Shown: positions 49,846-61,598, counted from the first letter of the stretch. The stretch: DNA of 64,000 bases from Stratiolaelaps scimitus (GCA_019614645.1 JABWDB010000003.1:19801001-19865000), one strand, 5' to 3'. Program-made: numbers and translations. The notes: generated from the letters alone by a model not told the origin.

Positions 49846-50321
49846 CTCGTCGAACGCATCCTGATTACAACGAATGCTATATGGTGTGAAAGTGTACGTC
49901 TAGCGCCTGAATGCCCACCTTTGACAAATTCGATCACTTTTCAAATCACTCGTAGCCGCCGCCACCCCTCCCGCATGAGGAGTGGGCCAGAGAAACGTTC
50001 GACTTCAAAAACGTCACCAGTAGCGGTATCATGCAGATGCAGCAGTTACAACAGCAGCAGCAGCCGATGCAGCAAGCGCACCCTATGCAGCAACAACAGC
50101 TTTTTTTTAGGGCTCAGCAACAACAGCTTTTTTTTAGGGCTCTCAATTTGACTCCTCTGACCTTAGGTGCAGTGCATTACGGAGCTCTCGACGGTTCTCT
50201 GTGTGCTTCGTTGTTGTTGTTATTGTTGTTGTGTTTTCGTCGTCGTCGTTGTTGTTGTCGTCATTGCGCCAATGGGCGGTTGCAACCTCCACCATTTCTA
50301 TTGAACTTGAAACACACGTGA
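49846..50321 (+). other. Candidate Q-rich coding exons
   Basis: A strong pyrimidine-rich acceptor (CTGCTGCGATTTGCAG) precedes 49846-49893, which encodes LVERILITTNAIWCES in 16 codons and ends at a GTACGT donor. After a 62-base intron with a CTCGTAG acceptor, the next piece starts at 49956 in the same phase: PPPPLPHEEWARETFDFKNV, then a run of M/Q residues, then two copies of QQQQLFFRA. The frame stays open to 50321 but becomes low complexity after about 50165. This has the look of a transcription-factor-like coding exon, but no family is recognised and no start or end is seen. Confidence 0.35.
50088..50141 (+). repeat. Perfect 27-bp tandem duplication
   Basis: The unit CAGCAACAACAGC followed by TTTTTTTTAGGGCT is present twice without a difference (50088-50114 and 50115-50141). 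The length is a multiple of three, so a reading frame through it gains nine residues. Each copy ends with a T8-AG, which is shaped like a 3' splice site. Confidence 0.9.
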
Positions 50322-52489
50322 AGGTGACGGTCAAGCTGAGGCATTCCCCAACCGGTGATATCTGTGTGGGCATAGCAATATGGCTGACGAAAGAAATTCC
50401 TTTTGTGATACCGTTGCCGTCAACTATTTGGCGTTGAAGCTATTCTGCCTCAGATATGAAGATCTTTCTCTACTTTCCAGTTTACGAGTTTGTTTTTGAA
50501 CGTTCATTAGTTATCATTATTTAGTCATGAGCAATTAGCAATGGTAAGGAAGGGTAACCTTTGCTCCAACGAATTTTCACACATGGATCGAGCAGCATTT
50601 GTATAGAGATGACGATACCCGCCCAGAGAAGTCAGTTTTCTCTGATTTAGTGTGCCCTATTACGTTGTACAAAATCTCCTTCCAAGTGCGAAGCAGATGC
50701 TGAATTTTGTTATCACATGACGTTCCTATGCAAAGCGCTGGCTACTGTTAGATATATATATATATATATATATTTTTTTTTTATTATAAGACAATAGACC
50801 AAATACACGTTGATCTATATACCATGTTTTCGTAAGCAGACTTTGTTTAAGACTAAGGGAAATGCAATATTATTATTATTATGTATATACGATATTGCCG
50901 AACCGGAGATCATGTTGAGGAGAATGGTTATAATTGAGAGAATAAATAAATACATATATATATACATGTATATATATATATGTTCCCATGCATATGTTCT
51001 GGTAGTTCACAGTCAAGTGCATCTTTTTCTTTGTTTTCTACTTGATGAGCTGCCATCATCATGTTTCCACGACAAACATGTCTCCGAAGATCTCGCAGTG
51101 TTACGACATGGCATTCTATTGGTCTGTGGGATCCGGTCCAAAACTGCGTAATGATGATGATAATAATAATAATAATGACGTATTGATGGGACATTAACAA
51201 ACAATCTTGTAGGATAGGCAGCAGTTAGTGATATCGGTTTAGAGCTCGGTGACGTGGTCTCTCTTCGAGACGAACTTTATATACTGTTCCATCGTGATAT
51301 AGCGGAGTGCACAAGCCTATTGTGTATGGTGTTAATCGATGGCTCGATACAAGAATGATATGTGCGCCGTATTGCATTGTCATGAAGGGAAGTTCTCGTC
51401 CCGATTGCGACAGAGCACGATTGTTCGAGCAGATATACGAAGAAGTTGAGCGATTGACACAGTAGCAATCCTATTTTCGTCGTAGTTCAATTAGAATTCC
51501 GATAGATATATCCATCCTATGCATTGATGATCTATCCAAGTCATCGACATTTGAGTTGAAATCGTTTTCTCCCGGGAGCGTGTGCTTTTAAGCATACTAG
51601 GTATACTGCCGATATAGTGTGCAGATAGACGATGATGTTACAGGCGCCCATGATGAATACACCTCATCAAATACCCGCAGCCGTACTACAGTTGAATACG
51701 TCAGGGACGGGCAAGCATGGGGACCCATCGCAAGAAGCTGGGCGCTCATTCAGGTAACCTTTAGGTTCAGGGGACCTTCAGTTTGACCTAATGACTGTGG
51801 TCATCATCAGGACAAATTCGTTCGTTTGAGATGCTTTTTCTGCTTTTTGTATGTTTGAATAAATAGTGTCAGTAAAGAACACTGAATATCTGAGAGTTTT
51901 TCTGCTGATGATTGACTAGTAACGATAACAGCCTGAGTCGTTAAGTCGCTTACGGTGTGTTTGGGGTATCAATGAATTGAAAACCGACGGTGAGAGCAAC
52001 ACACTCACTCGTAATTCACACTCGATCAAATTCATAATATAAGCCCCTAGCAGAGAAGTTGAAGCGATCAGGACTTCAGCTGATCAGAACCCAAAGCAGA
52101 TCAGAGCCATTACAGGATCTGTTGAGAGATTTTCTTGTGAAGATGAGGCCTAAATTCATGGGCCCAAGGAAACCAACTCATCTGGCAGAAACTCGGCCAT
52201 CAACGCCAGCACGCTGATATCAGACAATGCGTTATATATATATATATATACAGAAACGAATGTAACATATTCATATTCCTGTCTAGCTTTTGTCAACAGA
52301 TCCGCAGCTAGCTATAATAGGTTAGGTTGAAAGCTCGTCAATGACAATACCTATCCTATACCTGGATTGTATTCGTGCGTGATGATGAAAATGACGACAT
52401 TCGTTAAGTATTGGACTTTTGTAATTTATTTATTGCATATTACCATGGTTCATAACTCCCAGTTAGCACAAAATATAAAATATAGCGAC

Positions 52490-52550
<61 letters not shown>

Positions 52551-52707
52551 ATATATACAGGTGGCGGCCCCCTCCGGCTACGGTGTTCACTCCATATTTC
52601 CTCTTCATTGGGGCTCACTCAATGCACGCTTTGCCCATTGACGACAGCTCGATGCTGTTTCTTTGCTGGATTCAACTGCTCTCTCGTTCACTTTTTCATT
52701 ATTACAT

Positions 52708-52752
<45 letters not shown>

Positions 52753-52897
52753 CTCTCGGTTTTCTTCTGCGCAGATCATTATTATTTAGTTTATTATCTA
52801 CATGTTTTCTCTATTTCTCGATTTCTTTCCCAATTAACTGTTGATATTGGTTTAATCTAAAAAAAACGTGACCTTCACTAAATCTTTTGTTGATACC

Positions 52898-52943
<46 letters not shown>

Positions 52944-54063
52944 ACAGTGGTATCGCGATCCCGAATTCAGAATACGAAGCCTTTCCACTGGATTCACTGA
53001 GTCAATTCAATTGGTCATCATCCTATAATATCTGCATACGATTTTCTTGCTTATTTGTTATCGTTGTCGTTTTGTTGCTCTTGTTGTTGTTGTTATTATT
53101 TTTAATTTACTTCTCATTATTTTACCGGTGCTTATACTCATTTCTGTGATGTTGTGTTTGGCATCGCCCGTCGGCTATTATCGTTCATCTGTTAACGCAG
53201 CTCCTCATTGACGTCTGTCTTATCCAATTATTCCACTTTCTTTAGCCGTTTGTCATTTGTACATTAACCTGTCTCCACTATTGTACAAGGCACTAGCCGC
53301 ACCTTGAGTCGTGTTTTAAGGATCCGGATTTCCGTCACGCGCGTTGCACTACCACTCTCTATTTGTTTGGTTGTTGTTTTGTTGCTGCTTGGAGTTTTTG
53401 TCAGCTCATCCTTGGCCGCGGTGTTGGGCGAGAACGATGCTGGTGAGATTTAATTAAATAAAATGAACAAAGCAAGACAACAAACCAATAGAGAACTAAC
53501 TTAACGCATCGTCCATCGCTTCGTCCATGCTCTGCCCTAAGCCACTCATTATGTCAGCTTTTCTTATATTTTAATTTGTGACGAATTCTGCCGACAAAAG
53601 AAGCAGTCTCGACTTTGCGTTTTTGCCACAGTTGTGTGATCATAATCGCGGTGACTGTGGTGGCTACGATGGCGGTATTGAATGATAATGTATGGAACAA
53701 AGAAACACAGGTCGTTACCGTGTTTAGCAGACTCTTGAAGCTCACATAAGGCCATACGACTGTATGGCAGACATAGCGAGTGTGAGCTGTTGGGTGTCTG
53801 GGTGTGGGGTATGTGTGTGTGGGGGGGGGGTGTCCGTGTTTTTGCATAAATGCCCAAAAATATTTCTACTATTATTAATGTCGACGCACCGGCGGGTTCC
53901 GGCGGCCGGTGTGGTATCGAACTTCGAGATATCTTGCATGAATTGCCCATAAGACTACATTATAAAAGCCGACAAGGCAGCTACTGCTGTTGCTCAATCG
54001 CCGCCTTCGTCAGCCCTTAGTAGTAGTAGTTGTCCTGCTAATCTTGCTCGCAAATGCTCGTTG
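50322..54063. other. Gene-poor region with many microsatellites
   Basis: No gene is supported. (TA)n tracts lie at 50752-50773, 50953-50982, 52232-52251, 52492-52557, 52724-52752 and 52898-52925 (running into (GT)n to 52943), with (CT)n at 52709-52723 and a G run at 53820-53830. A 37-base exon-like stretch with both splice signals is at 53407-53443 (CAG before, GTGAGA after), unsupported by homology. Confidence 0.5.
52492..52557. repeat. (TA)n microsatellite, about 50-66 bp
   Basis: A pure (TA)n run to about 52542 followed by ATGTATGT and more TA. Second longest in the window. Confidence 0.9.
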
Positions 54064-57000
54064 CTAAGGTCTCCGTAGGACCTGCTGCATGGCTGTCTCC
54101 TCAACGTATGCTGTAAGGTTCTGGAACGAGTCTCTGCGGGTGCGTAGAAGCCCACCGGGGCCGTCCCGATGATCGGGTCCATCCCGCGAGCCAATGGCAT
54201 GCACGCCTGTTTCATTCGAGCACTCCTGGCAAACGGAGCACAACGGACGGCAAATGCACAGCGTTCCTCGGTTCGTCCCGTAGACAAGACCCTCACCCGG
54301 GTTGGGTAGCCAGCGTACGCAATTGAGCGAGCTGAGTTGATGCGATGCGCTGGATCCAAGCAATGGCTGGCTCATATTCCCCACATGCTCGAGGAGAACG
54401 CCGCCCGTTTGGCCTTGCACAGGTCGGGATCCCAGTCGGAAGATCTGCGCGACCACCTCTCGCTGTGGCGACATGTAGCGCGACGATGCCAGGCCGACGA
54501 CGATGTACCGGGACAGCGGAGAGAAGCTCACGGAGACGGCGTTCGGACCAAAGCCCCATGTGTATAGCACTTGGCCCATGGATGCCTCTTCGAGCGAAAA
54601 CACAGTCAGTGTGACGCCGACCGTATCGGGCACGAGCGCAACTAGCAAGCGGCCACACGGACTGACATCGACGGAGCCGTCGTTCGTGATCTTGCAGACG
54701 TTGACGACGACCCGTGCCCGGGAGTCCGAGATCTGTGGGATCATCTCGTCACCTGTCGTCCGCCAATACTGGATACGATGTGTGACGGGTCCTATGGTCC
54801 CCATGTTCGCTGTGGGATAACGGGCCGAGTTGTATTGTGGTGCGCGAAACGGGGGCGGCGTAAATGGTGGCACACTGGAGCCCCGTTCACCCTCACCCTC
54901 TGATTCACTCTCCGATTCGGATGAGCCGAACACCAACAGATTGGGAGCGTTCGGTAGTGCCTGAGGTCCTAGACCCACGCCGGCTGGCAGGGGCCCACCG
55001 GCTGCTGGCGCAGGTGGCTGCTGGTTGTTGTCCTCGTCGAAACGCGGCCATCGGGAGGCGCGACCCTCTCCGCGACCTCGGGTCAGATGCAACGTGCTAA
55101 GACGGTAATCCGCTCGGAGGATTCGATGCATTTGATCTGTCAGTTGGAGTGACATCTCTACCAGCCACAGGCAATAGGCAAGATCTAGCTGCTGGGAACG
55201 GCTGGGCGACTGGTCAACCTCCTCGCTCCGTCGAGCCATACGCTCTGCAGCTGCGTAGATCTGCTCTCGGAGGTTTTGCAGCCGCTCACGATATCCGCTG
55301 ACGTTTTCGAGACGCTCAAGAATCTCCGAGATCCGATGTCTCACCTCGCGAATTTGCTGTCGCGCCGCAGCTCCGTCACCGTTGATTCCTGTGAGATTTG
55401 TCGCCTCGCTCAGCGACTGGAGACTCTCCTGGAGACGGCTCAGCAGCGAGACAAGCGATAGAGAGATATCGCTTCGGGGCTCGTTTGACAAGCTAGGGGA
55501 ACCAGCGTCCAAATCGCTTGAGGATGACGACGACATTGTTGCCGCTCGCAACGGGTCGCCAGATGAACTCAGATCATCAGGAAGTCCGGAATCGTTTGAC
55601 GAGGTCGACGGCAGGTGTTGTCGCATTAATGACGGACGCGATGGCACCGAATGAGTTGATGACGAACTTCTGCCCGCGCTTGACGATGACGCTAGCGACG
55701 ACGACGAGGCACCACTATTGATCGTTGATACAGATGGACCAGGTTGAGGTAATTGTTGTTGTTGTTGTTGCTGTTGCTGCTGCTGTTGTTGTTGTTGTTG
55801 CTGTTGTTGTTGGTTATGTTCGGAGTGTTGTAGCATTTGACTCTCGAGGCGCGAGCAAAGCGCTCGTAGACGATTAAACGTTTCTAGTAGGTCGGAGCTG
55901 TCGCCTCGCTGCGTGTTCCTGTCGTTCATCTGTCCTCCAGGCTGAGCATCGGTCTGGCTGGCACTTGAAGCATAACTGCTGCCACCACCACCGCCGCCAC
56001 CGCCACCATCGCTGCTGCTGTTGTTGTTATTAGTGCCACCACGACTACTGCTGCCGTTGCCATTGCTGCTAGTACCACTAGTACTACTACTGTTATTGCT
56101 ATTAGTACTACTGCTACTGTTACTACTACCGGTGGCTACTGATTGGTTATGTCGTGCGGCTAGCTTACGGCGACGACTTTCATTTACCCTCCATTCGGGC
56201 GCGTTAAGCTTCGACGATGAAGGTACGGATGATTGCGACGACGTTGACGTCGATGATGATGATGACGTCGATGATGATGACGGTGAGGGCAATGATGATG
56301 CTGATGCTGATGAGGTTCCGCAGCCGAGACTGCTGGAGGCAGCTACGCCAGCAGCTGCAAATGCCGAAGCCGATGTGGGAGCCGCACTGAATGGAGCTGC
56401 AGCAGTAGAACGGGAGGGTCCAGCTAGACAGAAAGGTAGATACAACGGTGATGCCGATGATGATGATTGAGGACCACCACCTGAGGACGGTGGTCCGCCC
56501 ATCGTTTGCTGTTGTTGTTGCGGCTGCTGCTGCTGCTGCTGATGTTCGGGACGTGCAGCCATTTCAAAGAACACCATCACAGGATTAGGCGGGGCGTCAG
56601 CAGGAGGCTGTTCGTTATGAGGTCCTCCAGCTCGTCCGTCCAGCTCAGGTGCCGATGGAGGCCATCCGCTACCACGCTGAGGATTCGATGATCGTTCTGC
56701 TCGCTGATATATGAACAACTGCCGACTACGGAGGAGCTCGAAGATGTCATCATGGGTGACTCTTCGATGGCCTCCGCGGCGAGCTATCCGACGCTGTAAC
56801 GAAGCGTGATGTCTCGCTAGGGGGCTCGACGGTATCATCTGACCAAGTCGATGATACATTGTCATCAGGCGGTTGAGGATAGATGAACGACAGTGTCGCA
56901 CAGGTCCGGAAACCTGCGCATTGGTGATGCCCGTCAGGAGGTAATCGCCTTGAGGCGAAAAACGGACAAGGCGAACCTTTTCACGTTCGGAGTTCGTCTT

Positions 57001-57516
57001 CGTCGTGGCGAACGGCTCCGGCCGACTCCAGTCCCAGAAATGGACGCGGTTAACGGTCGACAACGCGATAAAGTTCTCCATCGGGTGGAACGACAGCGAG
57101 GTGATGACGGACTTCTCCGGGCAGACCCACACCTCGGAGCCGCCGCCTCGGAGGTCCCAAACGCGAACTTCGCCACCCAGACAGCCGCTTGCTAGTAGGT
57201 CGTTGCAGGTAGGGTGAAAGGCGAGACACCACGGGGTTCGGGGGTGTCCTTCAAGTGTGTTGAGCAAACGGCCAGTCGATACCTGACAAACGTAGATCTT
57301 GTGATCGCCGTGAGTGGACGCTACCTGTGCGCCGTTTGGTGAGAACACCATGAGAAATGTGCTGCGGACACTTACAGGTAACTTGCACACCATTTCTTCG
57401 AGCTCGAAATGAGCTGCTTTGTCCTCTGCATATCGTTGCAAGGGTACCTGCGGCCGTCGCGCATGTGTTTGCCTTTCTCCTAGAAGCTCCAACGTTGAGC
57501 TCCGTTTTCGTTTCAT
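54064..57516 (-). CDS. AMBRA1: AMBRA1 homologue (activating molecule in BECN1-regulated autophagy 1)
   Basis: AMBRA1 is a WD40 substrate receptor of CUL4-DDB1 ubiquitin ligase. It degrades D-type cyclins and promotes autophagy through Beclin 1 and ULK1. The 1,150-residue product is in one open exon. Residues about 50-200 hold the amino-terminal WD repeats, with family blocks RSTFLMVFSPNG, HPRTPWCLAFHPT, LASGCLGGEVRVWDL, VHFWDWSRPEPFA and KVRLVRFSPQGDYLLTGI. Residues about 920-1095 hold the carboxy-terminal half of the split propeller: VNVCKITNDGSVDVSPCGRL, YTWGFGPNAVSVSFSPLSRY and RWLPNPGEGLVYGTNRG. Between them is a long disordered region rich in Ser, Gly, Asn and Gln, including a run of about 22 Gln (plus-strand 55757-55815). 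It is shorter than human AMBRA1 (about 1,300 residues) at the end, and the usual paired TQT dynein-light-chain motifs after the propeller are not seen; an ASQTDA motif sits mid-protein. The start at 57516 is the first ATG and matches the family. Confidence 0.95.
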   Translation of the reverse strand: MKRKRSSTLELLGERQTHARRPQVPLQRYAEDKAAHFELEEMVCKLPVSVRSTFLMVFSPNGAQVASTHGDHKIYVCQVSTGRLLNTLEGHPRTPWCLAFHPTCNDLLASGCLGGEVRVWDLRGGGSEVWVCPEKSVITSLSFHPMENFIALSTVNRVHFWDWSRPEPFATTKTNSEREKVRLVRFSPQGDYLLTGITNAQVSGPVRHCRSSILNRLMTMYHRLGQMIPSSPLARHHASLQRRIARRGGHRRVTHDDIFELLRSRQLFIYQRAERSSNPQRGSGWPPSAPELDGRAGGPHNEQPPADAPPNPVMVFFEMAARPEHQQQQQQPQQQQQTMGGPPSSGGGPQSSSSASPLYLPFCLAGPSRSTAAAPFSAAPTSASAFAAAGVAASSSLGCGTSSASASSLPSPSSSSTSSSSSTSTSSQSSVPSSSKLNAPEWRVNESRRRKLAARHNQSVATGSSNSSSSTNSNNSSSTSGTSSNGNGSSSRGGTNNNNSSSDGGGGGGGGGSSYASSASQTDAQPGGQMNDRNTQRGDSSDLLETFNRLRALCSRLESQMLQHSEHNQQQQQQQQQQQQQQQQQQQQLPQPGPSVSTINSGASSSSLASSSSAGRSSSSTHSVPSRPSLMRQHLPSTSSNDSGLPDDLSSSGDPLRAATMSSSSSSDLDAGSPSLSNEPRSDISLSLVSLLSRLQESLQSLSEATNLTGINGDGAAARQQIREVRHRISEILERLENVSGYRERLQNLREQIYAAAERMARRSEEVDQSPSRSQQLDLAYCLWLVEMSLQLTDQMHRILRADYRLSTLHLTRGRGEGRASRWPRFDEDNNQQPPAPAAGGPLPAGVGLGPQALPNAPNLLVFGSSESESESEGEGERGSSVPPFTPPPFRAPQYNSARYPTANMGTIGPVTHRIQYWRTTGDEMIPQISDSRARVVVNVCKITNDGSVDVSPCGRLLVALVPDTVGVTLTVFSLEEASMGQVLYTWGFGPNAVSVSFSPLSRYIVVGLASSRYMSPQREVVAQIFRLGSRPVQGQTGGVLLEHVGNMSQPLLGSSASHQLSSLNCVRWLPNPGEGLVYGTNRGTLCICRPLCSVCQECSNETGVHAIGSRDGPDHRDGPGGLLRTRRDSFQNLTAYVEETAMQQVLRRP
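55757..55815 (-). repeat. Polyglutamine CAG/CAA run in AMBRA1
   Basis: Mixed CAA and CAG codons encode about 20 glutamines in a row. Mixing codons normally slows repeat expansion. It lies in the disordered linker between the two propeller halves. Confidence 0.9.
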
Positions 57517-60500
57517 CGTGGATCTGGGCTGCGCCCCGCCGTCACCGCCGTCGTCGCTGACCGAGTGCGCTGCACGCCGAATTTATCTCTCTGTCCACCT
57601 GCGAGAGCTAGCTAGCATTCGCCGCTAGCTATTGTAGTCGTGCCGTTATACCGCTGAGAACAACTATTCGCAAGCTCTGCTTGAGTGCCTTCCACCAGCA
57701 GCAGCACCAGCACCAACAACACGACCTACCACAATAAGTAAGTAGTAAGTAGCTAGTACAAGCTGTTTGATCTCTTCCCTTCCTTCTTCTACGCACGGGA
57801 GTAAGTGCGTTTTGCGTTTGCGTTTGTTTAGTATCGTGGTCGATGCTGGATCGGTACGGCGGGCACTAAGCTCGTCGGTAAAACGGTTCAACACCGTGTT
57901 AGCACTGCACAGACCTATCTATGCATGTAACCTGCACAGGCAGTGGTCGTCTCGTCTGTCTACTGCTAACTCGTTGCGGGCGCATAGTTGCCCGGCCCGG
58001 CGAGTTTACCCAACCATTGCTCCGGCAGTTTTGCGGAGTCCAGCCGTCAACCACGGACTGGATTCGACTAGCGAGCGGCAGGCGCGCTGCTTCTAGCCCA
58101 GCCGCCAGCCGCCAGCCAGCTAGCTAACTAGCTAGCTCGCTCGCTCCAAACGCTTCTTGCACCCACGGTTCGACAGAAAGGCAGCCAGCGAGACAGAGAG
58201 ATAGATCGTCGGTAACCCACCCACCCACAACCACACGAACACACTCCTCGTACAAAGCTGCTGCTGCTGCCACTGCTCCTGCAGTAGTATTAATGCTAGT
58301 AATACTTGTGGTTGCAGGCGGAAACACAACACAGCCAAACGAACACATAGAGAGTCACAGTTGACACCTGCGACCGCCCAGCGACTTAATACCTGCCTCC
58401 CGGAGCAAATGGTACGAGTTGCTCACAAGGGGCGAATGGAGACGACGACGACACATCAGCCACAACGCTGGCTTGCTTTACCACCAGAGGCGATCCGTCC
58501 CGTCTCGATGATAGCCCAGCCAATGCAAGAGAGTGAACAGAATGGCTGGTGGCGGGCGCTCGGCAAAACGAAACCACTCGCGATGGTACAGCGACGGCCG
58601 AACGACCGCCGCTGTGGCGGCTGCTGCTGCTGCTGCTACGGGCCCTCCTACACAGCAGCCAACTACCGCTGCAGCCGACTTGCATCTGTGTAGTACCAGT
58701 CGTGGTGATAATGTTTCAAGCTGAGTTTTTATTTAAAGTGTATTTATTGATATTAGTGAGCCATCTGCTAGATTGTGATTCAGCATTGACAAAAAGAAAC
58801 AGAGTTAAACAGAGGAGCTGTTTGTACGAAGACCTGCGGACGAGCAATCATGACCTGGTTGTTGTTCGTGTCGTTGTTGTCGTCGTTGTTGCCTGAGGAG
58901 ACTTGAATTTTTCGACGAGAACGCTGGGAGGGGGGGGGGAGAAATAATAAAAAGCGGGCTTTTTCGGTTGGAGTTGAGAGACACGACGCGTATTCTTCGA
59001 GCGAGCGAGGTAAATACATCATCATAACATATGTCTTGCGTATAGTGTCAAAAAGAGGAGAGGGCTCAGATCGACACATTGAGACAGGCTGGCGAGACAC
59101 CTCCGCCAGAGGGCTGGAACGAGCGCAGAGTGGCGGCGGCGACGGCGGCAGTAGCAGCGGCGGCAATCAGCCGTGCGAGTTAAATGATTCCGATCAGCTG
59201 ATCCGTTGCGGGCACCATCCATCGGTGGCAATAACAGTCACAGCACGCACGGGTTTCCGCTGCCCGTCAGGCTACAGTTGGCTACCCGGGAACTGAGCCA
59301 GTCGGTCGGTGGCTGTTCGACGCTTGTTGATTACAGCGGCTCGTCGTGTATATCACAGTCGCCTGTTGTGGTCTACGAACGGAGAGGACTATTATTTCCC
59401 CACGTTCGAGATAAGCAGTGAATAGCGAAAAGCTCGTGTGTTGATTAAGGGCGAAATCGAGCCGCCCGACCGATGGCCAACGCAGACGCCGACCGTTGAT
59501 TGTTGTCGTTAAGGTGTTCGCGATCCGGAGACGTCTTGTTACTTAAGGGTACGTGTGGCAAGATGAACTCGTTTCGTTCGAAAGTGTTCGACACGGGAGA
59601 CTGTACGAACAGAGGTCTTGCACCCACGACTTGTGATTCATGTCTGCTCTTTGGTTAATTGTTGTTTTGATTAGTATCATTATTAGTATTAATATTAAAT
59701 TATTATTATAATAATAATAATAATGATAATTATTATTATTACTATTATTACGACAATGTGTGGTGGACCAATGACTTTTATTCACTGTTGTACGAGACAG
59801 TCGTGTAGAGTGCCAACAACACTCTATTGATATATGAAACATGTAAACATCAACAACGTTATTCTAACATCAAGTTAGCGAAGATTTCCTTTCAAGTTAA
59901 AGCCGGTCGACGGGAGGCCTGCTGGCGAGGGGTCGACCGGTTATAACTCGAGGGTCTATTGTCGCCTATTTGCATATATTCATTGGTAATACGTTGACAA
60001 TGTTCATCTTTGCATCCAACTAACTATTTACATTATAGTGTCCAGCTTTTTGTTCCAACAACGCCTCGAGTTGTCTATGACGACTGTTTTTGCTTTAGAT
60101 AGCGCTTTTACTAGATACCTAGGTATATATAACACGGTACCGTGTGCATAAATGATGACTTTGTGACGATTCTATATGACGAATAATGGTCGAATTGCAC
60201 AGGACACTGCGCATACGGCATGGGGAAAGAATAATGGAAGGCGTAGAATGGTGTAGAATATCTCGGAATATCGATAGGCTACAAAAAGGAGGACACATAT
60301 TTCATGATCACAGAAGTGGCACCGATAACTTTTCAGCCCAACTGAAATTCACCGAGTTCGTTCGCAAATGTTCGTCTGAATGTTCACAGGAGGCCGTCGT
60401 GTTTTCTGTATGAGCATATTAGCTAGGAGCCTGCTCAAACAGGTTACCTGTTACTTAGCTGATAAATATTAGCCCGCCTTGCTTTTGAGGCGATGAACCA

Positions 60501-61079
60501 ACTATCACGGCTGCCACCTGCTGTAGTGAGATTTGCTCGTTTCATTGAGGAGACTTTCGCGTGCTTGCTACACAGGATCAGCTACATCGTGGCGTACAAA
60601 GGAGTTACTGTCACAGTTACGAATTGCGAAGCCTTAACCTTACCGGTTTGCTTTTTACAGTAGAGTAGAAATATATCTAATATTTATCTAGGGATTCCCA
60701 TGCCTGATATATATGCGCAATAGTAACCATATGTAACCTTGCTGCGTCTCTTCTGTGACCTTTCAGGCGAATCTCCCATTCAGGGTCCGTCTTTCCTTTC
60801 CTCGGGACCAATGTAAGTTCCCATCACGAAACGCTCTCAGTACGTTGTAACTAACCCGTAAAATTTCTCCACAAAACACTCGAGCTATATAGCCTCAAAT
60901 TGTGGCAGCGTCAGGAACGTTTTTTCGTCCCGGGGGTCGTTCTACACAAAATACCGAAACGCTGCAGAAAATAGGGAGCAGTTTTCGCAGTCGGCCCTAG
61001 TTCAGGACCTTAACAGAACAGAGTACGCCATCGTACGAACAGCGTTCGTCATCTATCATCAACATATAGCTGAGACATC
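57517..61079. other. Intergenic between AMBRA1 and VPS25
   Basis: 57.5-59.3 kb is GC-rich, with CAG/CTG runs near 58258-58275 and 58617-58637, and probably contains the AMBRA1 promoter and 5' UTR. Overlapping open frames at 58361-58900 are low complexity and not supported. An ATT/AAT-rich stretch is at 59660-59755. A 46-base exon-like stretch is at 60767-60812. Confidence 0.5.
60767..60812 (+). other. Candidate small exon upstream of VPS25
   Basis: TGTGACCTTTCAG precedes it and a perfect GTAAGT follows it. It is 46 bases long. One frame reads ESPIQGPSFLSSGP. It lies 268 bases before the VPS25 start and could be a 5' UTR exon or chance. Confidence 0.25.
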
Positions 61080-61598
61080 ATGACGGAGTTTGCGTGGCCG
61101 TGGGAATTCAGCTTTCCGCCATTCTTCACTGTCCAGCCAAATCTGACAACACGGAAGAAACAGCTAGACGCGTGGACCTCACTAATTTGCGAGTACTGCC
61201 AACATCATAAGCTGGTCACGCTCAACGTTCAGGATGCGCACACATCTGAGCTGTTCAGCAATAAGACGATCAGTCGAACGTTGAATGCCGACGGCGTAAT
61301 GAAAGTGGCGGAGCACATGATCGAGGTGGGCAAAGCGCAGTGGTTTCAACCACAGAAGATCCTGCTCGTCCTGTGGCGCAGCAAAGAAGAATGGGCGAAA
61401 TTAATCTACGACTTTGCGGTTAACGCCGGCATGACGAATACCGTTTGCACGCTGTTCGAACTCGTGCAGGGCGACGATACAACGCAGGAGGCGTTTTACG
61501 GCATTGATGTCGAAGTACTCAAGGTTTTCCTTAAAACTCTAGAAGAGCAAGGCCGCGCAGAAGTCATTGGAGATAACGAGGGCGTCAAGTTCTTCTAG
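61080..61598 (+). CDS. VPS25: Vacuolar protein-sorting-associated protein 25 (ESCRT-II)
   Basis: VPS25 is the ESCRT-II subunit, present in two copies per complex, that recruits the ESCRT-III protein VPS20/CHMP6 when ubiquitinated cargo is sorted into multivesicular bodies. The product is 172 residues in one exon, against 176 in human. The amino end reads EFAWPWEFSFPPFFTVQPNL, which is the conserved PPxF-type motif region that docks on VPS22/VPS36. Two winged-helix domains follow; KQLDAWTSLI, EEWAKLIYDFAV and FELVQGDDT are family landmarks, and the protein ends GVKFF as in other animals. The ATG at 61080 is the family start. It lies head to tail with LTO1, 788 bases upstream of it. Confidence 0.97.
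   Translation: MTEFAWPWEFSFPPFFTVQPNLTTRKKQLDAWTSLICEYCQHHKLVTLNVQDAHTSELFSNKTISRTLNADGVMKVAEHMIEVGKAQWFQPQKILLVLWRSKEEWAKLIYDFAVNAGMTNTVCTLFELVQGDDTTQEAFYGIDVEVLKVFLKTLEEQGRAEVIGDNEGVKFF

Noticed and set aside
58361..58896. Overlapping plus-strand frames upstream of AMBRA1
   Set aside because: Three frames are open over the same CTG-rich stretch, as expected of GC-rich 5' flank. None has a recognisable domain.
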